64,000 bases of DNA from Streptomyces flavidovirens DSM 40150 (GTDB taxonomy: Bacteria; Actinomycetota; Actinomycetes; Streptomycetales; Streptomycetaceae). Location: the NCBI RefSeq assembly GCF_000429085.1, contig NZ_AUBE01000003.1:186001-250000 (forward strand), given 5' to 3'. Position 1 is the stretch's first letter, and each line of letters starts with the position of its first letter. This document shows, in pieces, positions 15,651 to 23,761 of this stretch. The translations under genes were made by a program, and so were the position numbers. The notes beneath the pieces were generated by a model. That model saw nothing but the letters and a program-made list of their open reading frames with translations. It did no database searches and had not been told where the DNA came from.

Positions 15651-16162
15651 CGGACGGGGGCGGGACGGGCGAGCAACCGGAGACCGACCTGCGCCGGGGC
15701 CGCCACGAGACCGAGGAAGAGCGGGCGGACCGGCTCTGGGTGGAGCTGCTCCAGGAAGTGCGGGTCGCGCAGACCGGCGTACAGATCCTCTTCGGCTTCC
15801 TGCTGACCGTCGTCTTCCAGCCGCGTTTCACCGATCTGTCCCCGACCGACAAGGACATCTACGTCGTCACGGTCGTGCTGGGGGCGGCGACGGTGGGCGC
15901 GCTCGTCGGCCCCGTGTCCTTCCACCGCCTGGTCACCGGACGCCGGATCAAGCCGCAGACCGTCCTGTGGGCGTCGAGGCTGACCGTCGTCGGACTGGTG
16001 CTGATGCTCGGCACGATGGCGTCCGCGCTGCTGCTGATCCTGCGCGTGGCGATGCATGACGCCACCGCGCTGTGGCTGGTCGGCGGCCTGGTGCTGTGGG
16101 TTGTCCTGTGCTGGTTCGTGCTGCCCGTCTGGGCCCGGTACGCCAGTGCGGGCAGGCACTGA
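15647..16162 (+). CDS. DUF6328 family membrane protein
   Basis: 171 residues. A charged N-terminus with RADRLWVELLQEVRVAQTGVQILFGFLLTVVFQPRF, the hallmark of this family, is followed by four hydrophobic spans in total. The function is unknown. It is translationally coupled to the upstream small protein and convergent with the DEAD-box gene; the 52-base gap holds no obvious hairpin. Confidence 0.85.
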   Translation: MTDGGGTGEQPETDLRRGRHETEEERADRLWVELLQEVRVAQTGVQILFGFLLTVVFQPRFTDLSPTDKDIYVVTVVLGAATVGALVGPVSFHRLVTGRRIKPQTVLWASRLTVVGLVLMLGTMASALLLILRVAMHDATALWLVGGLVLWVVLCWFVLPVWARYASAGRH

Positions 16163-16214
16163 CCGAAGCCAATCCCTGCCCGCACCTGGTACGAATCCTG
16201 CCGTGCTGCCGTGC

Positions 16215-17747
16215 TTACGCGGCGCCGCCGCGGCTGCTGCCCGCGCTGTTGCCGCTGCTGCCGCCGTAGGACCGGCGGCGCGCCTGCGCCGGAGCGCTGC
16301 GGCGCCCGCGCTGCGAGGACGCGCTGCGCGCCGGGCGCTCCCTGACCGGCGACGAGATGGTGACGGGCACGCCCGAGGGCGCCTGCGCACCGGTGATGCG
16401 GGTCAGCTCGGCGTCGCCGGAGCGGACCTGGGCCGTCTGCGGGGTGATGCCCGCGGCCTGCATCAGGCGGGACATCTCGCGGCGCTGGTTGGGCTGCACC
16501 AGGGTGACGACGCTGCCGGACTCGCCCGCGCGAGCGGTACGGCCGCCGCGGTGCAGGTAGTCCTTGTGGTCGGTCGGCGGGTCGACGTTGACGACGAGGT
16601 CGAGGTTGTCGACGTGGATGCCGCGGGCGGCGACGTTGGTCGCCACCAGCACGGTCACGTGGCCGCTCTTGAACTGGTCGAGCGTGCGCGTGCGCTGCGG
16701 CTGCGACTTCCCGCCGTGCAGCGCGGCCGCCCGTACACCACTGGCCAGCAGGTCCCGGGTCAGCCGGTCGACCGCGTGCTTGGTGTCCAGGAACATGATC
16801 ACCTTGCCGTCGCGGGCGGCAATCTCGGTGGCCGTGGCCTGCTTGTCGGCGGGGTGGACGTGCAGCAGGTGGTGCTCCATCGTCGTCACCGCGCCCTGCG
16901 CGGCGTCGACCGAGTGCACCACCGGGTCGGTCAGGTAGTTGCGTACCAGCTTGTCTACATTGCGGTCCAGGGTGGCCGAGAACAGCATCGTCTGGCCCTC
17001 GGGCGCGACCTGCTGGAGCAGCTCGGTGACCTGCGGCATGAAGCCCATGTCGGTCATCTGGTCGGCCTCGTCCAGCACCGTGATCTTCACCTGGTCCAGG
17101 CGGCAGTCACGGCGGTCGATGAGGTCCTTCAGCCGGCCCGGAGTCGCCACGACGACCTCGGCGCCGGTGCGCAGCGCGCCGGCCTGGCGGCCGATCGACA
17201 TACCGCCGACGACCGTGGCGACGCGCAGCCGCACGGCGCGGGCGTACGGCGTGAGGGCGTCGGTGACCTGCTGGGCCAGCTCACGGGTCGGTACGAGCAC
17301 CAGGGCCAGCGGCTGACGCGGCTCGGCGCGCTTTCCGGCCGTCCTGGCCAGCAGCGCGAGCCCGAAGGCGAGGGTCTTGCCGGAGCCGGTGCGTCCGCGG
17401 CCCAGGACATCGCGGCCGGTCAGCGTGTTCGGCAGGGTGGCGGCCTGGATCGGGAACGGCGTGGTCACGCCCTGCGCGGTGAGCGCCGCCAGCAGGGGCG
17501 CGGGCATGTCCAGCTCGTCGAAGGCCTCGACCGCGGGCAGCGCCGGCGTGACGCTGACCGGAAGGGCGAATTCACCCTGCGGCGCGGAGGAGCGGCGCTG
17601 GGGGGAGCGGCCGGAGGAGCCGGAGGAGCGGTTGGGCGCCGCGGGGCGGAAGCGCTCGCCGCGGTCGCTGGTGCGGCCGGCGTAGTTGCCGCCGGCGCGG
17701 GTACGGGAAAATCGTTCACGGTCGTTCGAACGTGCTGCGCGGTTCAT
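16215..17747 (-). CDS. DEAD-box ATP-dependent RNA helicase
   Basis: 510 residues. A basic, low-complexity N-terminus (residues 1-58) precedes the two RecA-like domains. Motif I is GRGRTGSGKT (116-125), Ia PTRELAQQ, Ib TPGR, II LDEAD, III SAT, V ARGIHVDN and VI HRGGRTARAG. The tail is Arg/Ser/Gly-rich, as in RNA-annealing helicases of the CsdA/RhlE type. It probably remodels RNA and assists ribosome assembly or translation at low temperature. ATG at 17747 with GAGGAGGG six bases upstream. The cold-shock gene immediately upstream on the same strand supports that role; a strong stem-loop separates them. Confidence 0.93.
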   Translation of the reverse strand: MNRAARSNDRERFSRTRAGGNYAGRTSDRGERFRPAAPNRSSGSSGRSPQRRSSAPQGEFALPVSVTPALPAVEAFDELDMPAPLLAALTAQGVTTPFPIQAATLPNTLTGRDVLGRGRTGSGKTLAFGLALLARTAGKRAEPRQPLALVLVPTRELAQQVTDALTPYARAVRLRVATVVGGMSIGRQAGALRTGAEVVVATPGRLKDLIDRRDCRLDQVKITVLDEADQMTDMGFMPQVTELLQQVAPEGQTMLFSATLDRNVDKLVRNYLTDPVVHSVDAAQGAVTTMEHHLLHVHPADKQATATEIAARDGKVIMFLDTKHAVDRLTRDLLASGVRAAALHGGKSQPQRTRTLDQFKSGHVTVLVATNVAARGIHVDNLDLVVNVDPPTDHKDYLHRGGRTARAGESGSVVTLVQPNQRREMSRLMQAAGITPQTAQVRSGDAELTRITGAQAPSGVPVTISSPVRERPARSASSQRGRRSAPAQARRRSYGGSSGNSAGSSRGGAA

Positions 17748-18027
17748 CTGAACCCTCCTCGATGGGCACGTATCGAGGAATTCCGGGCAGCAGTGACCGA
17801 GTGAGTGACTGCCGCAAGAAATCGCAAGAACGAGCCGGTAATTAAAAAGCCGAAATGAAGCCGGTGAAAAGGTTTGAATCTCTTTTGGCCGGGAGCTTCG
17901 AAGTGGCTGCAGTGCCGCACAAAGAAAGTGCGGACGTGGCGGGGCGACGAGAATCGTGGCCGACCGCTCATGAGTCGGTCGCGCGATAGGGGCGACCGAG
18001 TCGGGGCAACGATTCAAAGCAACGAGA

Positions 18028-18057
18028 CGGGGCCCGCACCCTCAGGTGCGGGCCCCG
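18028..18057 (-). terminator. Perfect 13-bp stem-loop downstream of the cold-shock gene
   Basis: CGGGGCCCGCACC and its exact complement flank a CTCA loop, 21 bases after the cold-shock stop codon. This would end the cold-shock message before the helicase gene. Confidence 0.85.
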
Positions 18058-18078
18058 ACCGTGTAGTACGCGTCAGCG

Positions 18079-18282
18079 TCAGGCGGGAACGATGTTCTCG
18101 GCCTGCGGGCCCTTCTGGCCCTGCGTGACGTCGAAGGTCACCTTCTGGCCTTCCTGAAGCTCACGGAAGCCCTGGGTGGCGATGTTGGAGTAGTGGGCGA
18201 AGACGTCAGCGCCGCCACCCTCCTGCTCGATGAAGCCGAAACCCTTTTCGGCGTTGAACCACTTCACGGTGCCAGAAGCCAT
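18079..18282 (-). CDS. Cold-shock domain protein (CspA family)
   Basis: 67 residues, the usual size. A single OB-fold cold-shock domain has RNP1 KGFGFI and RNP2 VFAHY, beginning [19 protein letters not shown]. It binds single-stranded RNA and DNA as an RNA chaperone. The ATG at 18282 has AAAGGAG seven bases upstream, a strong site. The gene has a long non-coding region upstream and its own terminator, so it is probably an abundant monocistronic message. Confidence 0.97.
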   Translation of the reverse strand: MASGTVKWFNAEKGFGFIEQEGGGADVFAHYSNIATQGFRELQEGQKVTFDVTQGQKGPQAENIVPA

Positions 18283-18554
18283 GTCATTCTCCTTTGGAGC
18301 AGTGCCGGAGGCCGCCCTGTGCGGACTCCGAGTCGCGTTGCCGCGATGATTGCCCCGTCCGGAACAAAGCACCGGAAATACGAAAGTGCGCCCGCAACAG
18401 GTGAGTCGCGGGAGCACTTGAAGTTTGGGAACCACAACTGCAACTGAGATCAACAGTAGCACGGTGCGGCGGACGCGCCAGAGGTCTTTCGTCACATCCG
18501 CCGTCGCGCCATAAACCCTCCATGCACGCCGCTTTAAATTCTGCAGTTGCCGCA
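18283..18554 (-). promoter_or_regulatory. Long untranslated/promoter region of the cold-shock gene
   Basis: 272 bases without a gene between the MerR gene end and the cold-shock start. It is locally less G+C rich around 18430-18465. Csp mRNAs usually carry long leaders that regulate translation by folding, and the space allows one here. I cannot place the transcription start. Confidence 0.35.
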
Positions 18555-18890
18555 CTAGGTATTTTGCTCGCGCAGTTGCTCGTTCATGCGCAGGGCGTCT
18601 TCCAACTGGTCCTCGAGGATGACGATCCGGCAGGCGGCGTCGATGGGGGTGCCCTGGTCGACCAGTTCGCGGGCCCGGGCGGCGACACGCAGCTGATACC
18701 GGGAGTAACGCCGGTGGCCGCCCTCGGAGCGCAGCGGCGTGATCAGCCGCGCCTCGCCGATGGCCCGCAGGAACGCGGGGGTGGTGCCGATCATCTCGGC
18801 AGCCCGGCCCATGGTGTAGGCGGGGAAGTCGTCGTCGTCGAAGCGGTCGGCCTTGGTGGTCCGATGGGTTTGGGCGGTCACTTGCACCAT
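18555..18890 (-). CDS. MerR-family DNA-binding regulator
   Basis: 111 residues. A winged-helix MerR domain spans residues 25-75 ([44 protein letters not shown]), followed by a short helix. It lacks a long dimer coiled coil and any Cys effector site, so it is of the short BldC/HspR-like type with no ligand domain. Its targets are unknown. The ATG at 18890 is followed by two in-frame GTGs that could also start it. It reads toward the cold-shock gene and is divergent from the glutamine-synthetase-like gene. Confidence 0.87.
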   Translation of the reverse strand: MVQVTAQTHRTTKADRFDDDDFPAYTMGRAAEMIGTTPAFLRAIGEARLITPLRSEGGHRRYSRYQLRVAARARELVDQGTPIDAACRIVILEDQLEDALRMNEQLREQNT

Positions 18891-19177
18891 CTTCTGTAGC
18901 GCTCGGGGCGGACACTACGAGTGTGGCATGTCTGCTCCGGCCGTGGCAGATTTTCCTCCGCCGGCGCCCCAGCATGGGGCAGTCCCGGCGTGCCGTGGGC
19001 ACTATGGGGGAAGCGGGCGGGGTAGCGCACACGGGCGTTCACCCGCACGGCGCCGGATGTAGATCCCAGGGGCCGCAATGTGTTGGAAACCGTGTGGTGG
19101 GATGCTCGGGTGCCCCGACGTGCGCCCGAGGCGTGGGAGCAGGCGGCTTGACCAGCAAGGATGGGTAGGAAGACCAG

Positions 19178-20539
19178 ATGGATAAGCAGCAGGAATTTGT
19201 GCTCCGTACGCTGGAGGAGCGCGACATCCGGTTCGTACGCCTGTGGTTCACCGACGTACTCGGCTTCCTGAAGTCGGTCGCGGTGGCCCCGGCCGAGCTT
19301 GAGCAGGCGTTCGACGAGGGCATCGGCTTCGACGGCTCCGCGATCGAGGGCTTCGCCCGCGTATACGAGTCGGACATGATCGCCAAGCCGGACCCGGCGA
19401 CCTTCCAGATCCTTCCGTGGCGGGCCGAGGCCCCCGGCACGGCCCGGATGTTCTGCGACATCCTGATGCCGGACGGCTCGCCGTCCTTCGCGGATCCCCG
19501 GTACGTACTGAAGCGCATCCTCGCCAAGACCTCGGACCTCGGCTTCACCTTCTACACGCACCCCGAGATCGAGTTCTTCCTGCTGAAGAACAAGCCCCTC
19601 GACGGCACCCGGCCGACGCCGGCCGACAACTCGGGCTACTTCGACCACACCCCGCAGAACGTCGGCATGGACTTCCGCCGCCAGGCGATCACCATGCTCG
19701 AATCCATGGGGATCTCGGTCGAGTTCAGCCACCACGAGGGTGCCCCCGGCCAGCAGGAGATCGACCTCCGTTACGCCGACGCGCTCTCGACGGCCGACAA
19801 CATCATGACGTTCCGCCTGGTCATGAAGCAGGTGGCCCTCGAACAGGGCGTACAGGCCACCTTCATGCCGAAACCCTTCTCCGAGTTCCCCGGCTCCGGC
19901 ATGCACACCCACCTCTCCCTCTTCGAGGGCGACCGCAACGCGTTCTACGAGTCGGGCTCGGAGTACCAGCTCTCCAAGGTCGGCCGCTCCTTCATCGCGG
20001 GCCTGCTCAAGCACGCCGCGGAGATCTCCGCCGTCACCAACCAGTGGGTCAACTCGTACAAGCGCATCTGGGGCGGCTCCACGCGCACGGCCGGCTCCGG
20101 CGGCGAGGCGCCCTCGTACATCTGCTGGGGCCACAACAACCGCTCCGCGCTGATCCGCGTCCCCATGTACAAGCCGGGCAAGACCGGCTCGGCGCGCGTC
20201 GAGGTCCGCTCGATCGACTCGGGCGCGAACCCGTACCTGACGTACGCCGTCCTGCTCGCCGCCGGCCTCAAGGGCATCGAGGAGGGCTACGAGCTCCCGC
20301 CGGGCGCCGACGACGACGTCTGGGCCCTGTCCGACGCCGAGCGCCGCGCGATGGGCATCGAACCGCTCCCGCAGAACCTCGGCGAGGCCATCGCCCTGAT
20401 GGAGCGCAGCGAACTGGTCGCCGAGACGCTGGGCGAGCACGTCTTCGACTTCTTCCTGCGCAACAAGAAGCAGGAGTGGGAGGAGTACCGCTCCGAGGTC
20501 ACCGCCTTCGAGCTGCGGAAGAACCTGCCGGTGCTGTAG
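19178..20539 (+). CDS. glnA2: Type I glutamine synthetase-like ligase, GlnA2 group (probable gamma-glutamylpolyamine synthetase)
   Basis: 453 residues. The glutamine synthetase beta-grasp and catalytic domains are present: FDGSAIEGFARVYESDM, metal-binding HPEIEFFLL, SHHEGAPGQQEIDL, the GSGMHTHLSLF loop and VEVRSIDSGANPYL. The N-terminus DKQQEFVLRTLEERDIRFVRLWFTDVLG and the shortened segment before GYELPP (where classical GlnA carries the adenylylation loop) place it in the GlnA2 group. The S. coelicolor GlnA2 has been reported to glutamylate polyamines rather than ammonia. I infer the same here. glnE lies 6 kb downstream. A GGAAGAC site precedes the ATG. Confidence 0.88.
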   Translation: MDKQQEFVLRTLEERDIRFVRLWFTDVLGFLKSVAVAPAELEQAFDEGIGFDGSAIEGFARVYESDMIAKPDPATFQILPWRAEAPGTARMFCDILMPDGSPSFADPRYVLKRILAKTSDLGFTFYTHPEIEFFLLKNKPLDGTRPTPADNSGYFDHTPQNVGMDFRRQAITMLESMGISVEFSHHEGAPGQQEIDLRYADALSTADNIMTFRLVMKQVALEQGVQATFMPKPFSEFPGSGMHTHLSLFEGDRNAFYESGSEYQLSKVGRSFIAGLLKHAAEISAVTNQWVNSYKRIWGGSTRTAGSGGEAPSYICWGHNNRSALIRVPMYKPGKTGSARVEVRSIDSGANPYLTYAVLLAAGLKGIEEGYELPPGADDDVWALSDAERRAMGIEPLPQNLGEAIALMERSELVAETLGEHVFDFFLRNKKQEWEEYRSEVTAFELRKNLPVL

Positions 20540-20560
20540 GTCTGCAGGTGAGGATGACGG

Positions 20561-20593
20561 GAGAGGCCCGCGGTCGGTGACCGTGGGCCTCTC
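20561..20593. terminator. Bidirectional stem-loop between convergent genes
   Basis: GAGAGGCCCGCGGTC pairs with GACCGTGGGCCTCTC (14 of 15 positions) around a 3-base loop, 21 bases after the glnA2-type stop and 21 bases past the end of the convergent metallo-beta-lactamase gene. Confidence 0.8.
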
Positions 20594-20614
20594 GGCGCAA
20601 CGCCTCCCCTGGGT

Positions 20615-21661
20615 TTACAGGGCCAGCGTGTGCAGGTGGCGTGGTTCGAGTACCTCGGCGCCGTAAGCGTGGACAGTGGCGCGCAGGGCGGTGATGGCGT
20701 CCTTGCCGATGCTGTCGGGCAGGTTGGGGGAGAGGAGCGGCGTGAGCATGTCGTCGTGGTGGCTCGGTACGACTACGGGCGGTCTGCCGAGCACCTCCAT
20801 GGCCCGTTCCACGTAGCGGTGCACCGCGGCGTGGCCGCTGACGCCGAGCACCAGTACGTCGGGGCGGGCGCCTTCGAGCTCCCGGTCGGCGAGGTTCGCG
20901 GTACCGCTGAGGAACATCACCCGCAGCCGGTCGCCCACGGTGACCTGGTAGGCCAGTGTCCCGCCCTCGCGCATGTCGCCCAACGTGCGGACGTGGCGCG
21001 GTGGATCCGTCAGTGTGCCCGGTGCGAAGAAGCCGTGATCGCCGTACTGGCTGTGCAGACTGCGGAATACCTCAACGGTGTACGCCGGCGGCTGAGCGGT
21101 CGGACCCGCCGGGAACCGCAGCACTTCACCGCCGCCGACCACGAGGCATTCGTCCACGCGTTTGCTCTGCGTACCCATGGCGCGCAGCAGGTGCCAGCTC
21201 GTCTCCCCGCACAGCGTGCGGATCGATTTGCCGCGCCACTGACGGCGGTTGAGCAGGTGCGGGACATCGAGCAAGTGGTCGAAATGCCCGTGCGTGACGA
21301 GCATCAGCTCCGGCGCTTCGGGGAGGTGGCGACCGACGATTGTCTCGATGGTCGAACTGTCCGGCTCCAGCCGCCTGTCCGGGTCGATGGCGCTGCCGCC
21401 AGGCACCCGGTATTCCTGGCGGGAGAGATAGGGGTCGACCAGGATGCGGCGTCCGTCGAAAGCCAGCTCCCAGCCCGCTACGCCCAGCCAGCGCAGCGAG
21501 ACGTCGCTGCCTGCGCGTCGCTGCCGTGCCGGCTCGCCCGTTGCGGCGGACGCCGTGCCCGTACCCACTCCAAGGGCCATGCCGGCAGCCGCTCCCGCCA
21601 TCGCACCCCGCAGTAATCCGCGTCGTCCGACTCCGTCACCGGTTTCGCATGCACCACACAT
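20615..21661 (-). CDS. Tat-exported metallo-beta-lactamase-fold hydrolase (UlaG-like)
   Basis: 348 residues. A twin-arginine signal (GRRGLLRGAMAGAAAG, Arg-Arg at 13-14) ends near ATASA-type residues 35-40. The hydrolase core has strand RWLGVAGWELAFDGRRILVDPYLSR, the metal motif THGHFDH (His124, His126, Asp128, His129), a middle FRSLHSQYG and a late VVPSHHDD. The family hydrolyses lactone, ester or phosphodiester bonds with two metal ions; the substrate is unknown. Export in folded state through Tat fits a metal enzyme. Confidence 0.87.
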   Translation of the reverse strand: MCGACETGDGVGRRGLLRGAMAGAAAGMALGVGTGTASAATGEPARQRRAGSDVSLRWLGVAGWELAFDGRRILVDPYLSRQEYRVPGGSAIDPDRRLEPDSSTIETIVGRHLPEAPELMLVTHGHFDHLLDVPHLLNRRQWRGKSIRTLCGETSWHLLRAMGTQSKRVDECLVVGGGEVLRFPAGPTAQPPAYTVEVFRSLHSQYGDHGFFAPGTLTDPPRHVRTLGDMREGGTLAYQVTVGDRLRVMFLSGTANLADRELEGARPDVLVLGVSGHAAVHRYVERAMEVLGRPPVVVPSHHDDMLTPLLSPNLPDSIGKDAITALRATVHAYGAEVLEPRHLHTLAL

Positions 21662-21787
21662 GAAGCCTCAGTTCGTTGATCGTAAGGATTGTCTGATCAA
21701 GGACGCGGCGACCGAGCCCCGCGGTTGCCGGGCGTGACCGGGCAAAAGCCGGTGCGGTCGGAGCGGTGGCGGTGGGAGGGTGCGTGG

Positions 21788-22525
21788 ATGAATCGATCGC
21801 TGATGTCACGGCTGGCCCATGCCACGCATCCCGTCGCCGCCCCGCTCGACGACGAGTCCGTACACCGGCTGCTCGGGCGGGCCGTGGTCCGGGGGGACGA
21901 GCGGCTGCTCGATCTGGGGTGCGGGCAGGCCGAATGGCTCGTACGGGCACTGGAGGCGCATCCGGAGGCGACGGCCGTGGGGGTCGACGTATCGAAGGAC
22001 GCTCTGGCGGAGGCACGGAAACAGGCCGAGGCCCGCGGGGTCGGAGAGCGGCTGGTGCTGCATGAGGAGGATGCCGGGGCGTTCGCGTCCGGGCGGGGTT
22101 TCGACGTGGTGATGAGCGTGGGGGCCACGCATGCCTTCGGCGGGCTGATGGGCACGCTTGCCGCAGCCCGCCCGCATCTCGCGCCGGGCGGGAGGGTGCT
22201 CGTCGGTGACGCGTACTGGGAGGCGGAGCCCGGCGCCGAGGCGCGGCGGACGCTCGGTGAGTACGCGGACCTGGCGACCACCGTGGACCGGGTGGTCGCG
22301 GACGGCTGGACGCCGGTGTTCGGGCACTGCAGCAGCCGTCAGGAGCTGGACGACTACGAGTGGCACTGGACGGGGGCTCTCGCCGAATGGGCCCTGGACC
22401 ATCCCGGCGATCCCGCCGGCCAGGAGGCTCTCGCGGCGGCGGGCCGGCATCGGTCCGAGTGGCTGCACGGCTATCGAGACTGCTTCGGCTTTCTCACGTT
22501 GGTGCTGCGGCCCACCACCCCGTAG
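21788..22525 (+). CDS. SAM-dependent class I methyltransferase
   Basis: 245 residues. Motif I LLDLGCGQAEW lies near residue 40, followed by an acidic strand AVGVDVSKDALAEA, post-motif LHEEDAGAFA and motif IV region FDVVMSVGATHAFG, then PGGRVLVGDAYWE. It is a cytosolic small-molecule or lipid methyltransferase of unknown substrate. ATG with GGGAGG upstream; an in-frame codon further up (21689) lacks family similarity. A triple tandem repeat follows the stop codon. Confidence 0.88.
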   Translation: MNRSLMSRLAHATHPVAAPLDDESVHRLLGRAVVRGDERLLDLGCGQAEWLVRALEAHPEATAVGVDVSKDALAEARKQAEARGVGERLVLHEEDAGAFASGRGFDVVMSVGATHAFGGLMGTLAAARPHLAPGGRVLVGDAYWEAEPGAEARRTLGEYADLATTVDRVVADGWTPVFGHCSSRQELDDYEWHWTGALAEWALDHPGDPAGQEALAAAGRHRSEWLHGYRDCFGFLTLVLRPTTP

Positions 22526-22546
22526 CGGGTACGACGCCGGTTTCCC

Positions 22547-22588
22547 GGTCCTGGTACGGCGGTCCTGGTACGGCGGTCCTGGTACGGC
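22547..22588. repeat. Perfect 14-bp x3 tandem repeat
   Basis: GGTCCTGGTACGGC is repeated three times without mismatch in the gap between the methyltransferase and SRPBCC genes. Confidence 0.9.
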
Positions 22589-22646
22589 ACTCACCCGAGT
22601 GGGACCATTTGAGTGAACGCCCGATCAACCCCATCAAGGGGGCGAG

Positions 22647-23096
22647 ATGTCAGCGATCAAGGAAACCATCGACATAGCGCGCCGCCCCGAAGACGTCTTC
22701 TCCTACGTGACCGACCCTGCCCACCTTCCCGAATGGCAGGCGAGCGCGGTGTCGGTGCGCCAGGTGGACGACGCGCCTCTGGCCGTGGGCTCGCGCGTTG
22801 TGGTGACCCGGAGGGTCGGTCGTCGGGAAATCCCGATGACCATGCAGGTCGACGAGCTGGAAGCCCCGCGGAGCTGGCACATGCACGGTATCGACGGCCC
22901 CGTCCGAGGGGATGTGACCGGCACGATCGAGCCGCTCGGTGACGGTGAGCGCTCGCGCCTGACCCTGTCCCTCGACTTCGAGGCGCACGGGATCGGGAAG
23001 CTGCTCGTTCCGCTCGTCGTCCGTCCGAATGTGCGCAAGGAAATGCCGCGGAACGAGGAGCGGCTGAAGGCCCTCCTTGAGGGGAGCGCGACCTGA
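22647..23096 (+). CDS. SRPBCC (START-like) domain protein
   Basis: 149 residues. It has the polyketide-cyclase/START-type helix-grip fold, beginning IKETIDIARRPEDVFSYVTDPAHLPEWQASAVSV and including GSRVVVTRRVG and a long C-terminal helix RPNVRKEMPRNEERLKALLE. It probably binds a hydrophobic small molecule; its role is unknown. ATG with GGGGCGAG upstream. Possibly transcribed with the methyltransferase 121 bases upstream. Confidence 0.86.
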   Translation: MSAIKETIDIARRPEDVFSYVTDPAHLPEWQASAVSVRQVDDAPLAVGSRVVVTRRVGRREIPMTMQVDELEAPRSWHMHGIDGPVRGDVTGTIEPLGDGERSRLTLSLDFEAHGIGKLLVPLVVRPNVRKEMPRNEERLKALLEGSAT

Positions 23097-23120
23097 GCAG
23101 TTGTCCGGATCAGCTCCGGG

Positions 23121-23654
23121 TCAGCTGAAGAGCCAGCGGGTCTGGCTGTAGACGCCCTTGCCGAAGCCGAAAGCCGCGACGGGCGCGACACGGAACACCA
23201 CCGCCCGGTCACCCTCGTGGGAGAACGCCCCGTCGCGTACGTCGAAGTGCCAGTCCGCGCCGTACTTCGCCTCGTACGCCGCGGCCAGGCGCCGCAGCCG
23301 TGACTCGTCCCTCTCCCACACCGCTTTTCCTTCGACCACCAGGTCGAAGCCCTCGCGCAGGGTGTTGGCGCCGGTGGTGAGGGCGACGTGCGGGTTGGTG
23401 GCGAGGTTCTTCGCCTTGCGTTCCGCCGGGCCCGTACAGAAGTGCAGGGCTTCGTCCTGCCAGACGGCCAGCAGCGGGGTGACGTGCGGGCGGCCGTCCG
23501 GGCGTACGGTCGTCAGCCAGAACAGCTCGGCCTGTTCGAGGCGCGTCACCGCTTCCGACCAGGGAGTGGGGCTGGCGTTCTCGTCGCTGTAGCGGCCGTC
23601 CAGATCGGTCCGCGGTTCCGGAGTGTGCTGGTCCATGTCCCGGTGGTCGTCCAT
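23121..23654 (-). CDS. Pyridoxamine 5'-phosphate oxidase-like (split beta-barrel flavin/F420) protein
   Basis: 177 residues. It has the split-barrel fold with LEQAELFWLTTVRPDGRPHVTPLLAVWQDEALHFCTGPAERKAKNLATNPHVALTT, a pattern found in general-stress and F420/FMN-binding PPOX proteins, and FRVAPVAAFGFGKG near the end. It could be an F420- or FMN-dependent reductase; the cofactor cannot be told. ATG at 23654 (alternative at 23636). Downstream of the PIG-L gene on the same strand with a 107-base gap. Confidence 0.84.
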   Translation of the reverse strand: MDDHRDMDQHTPEPRTDLDGRYSDENASPTPWSEAVTRLEQAELFWLTTVRPDGRPHVTPLLAVWQDEALHFCTGPAERKAKNLATNPHVALTTGANTLREGFDLVVEGKAVWERDESRLRRLAAAYEAKYGADWHFDVRDGAFSHEGDRAVVFRVAPVAAFGFGKGVYSQTRWLFS

Positions 23655-23761
23655 GGTGGTTGCCTCTCGCTCGCGGTCTGTCTTTCCTCCATTACCTCTC
23701 AGGAAGACAGACCGTGAGCGGGAGCGAAACTCAGCGGCACCCCGGCGGCACCCCGGCGGCC

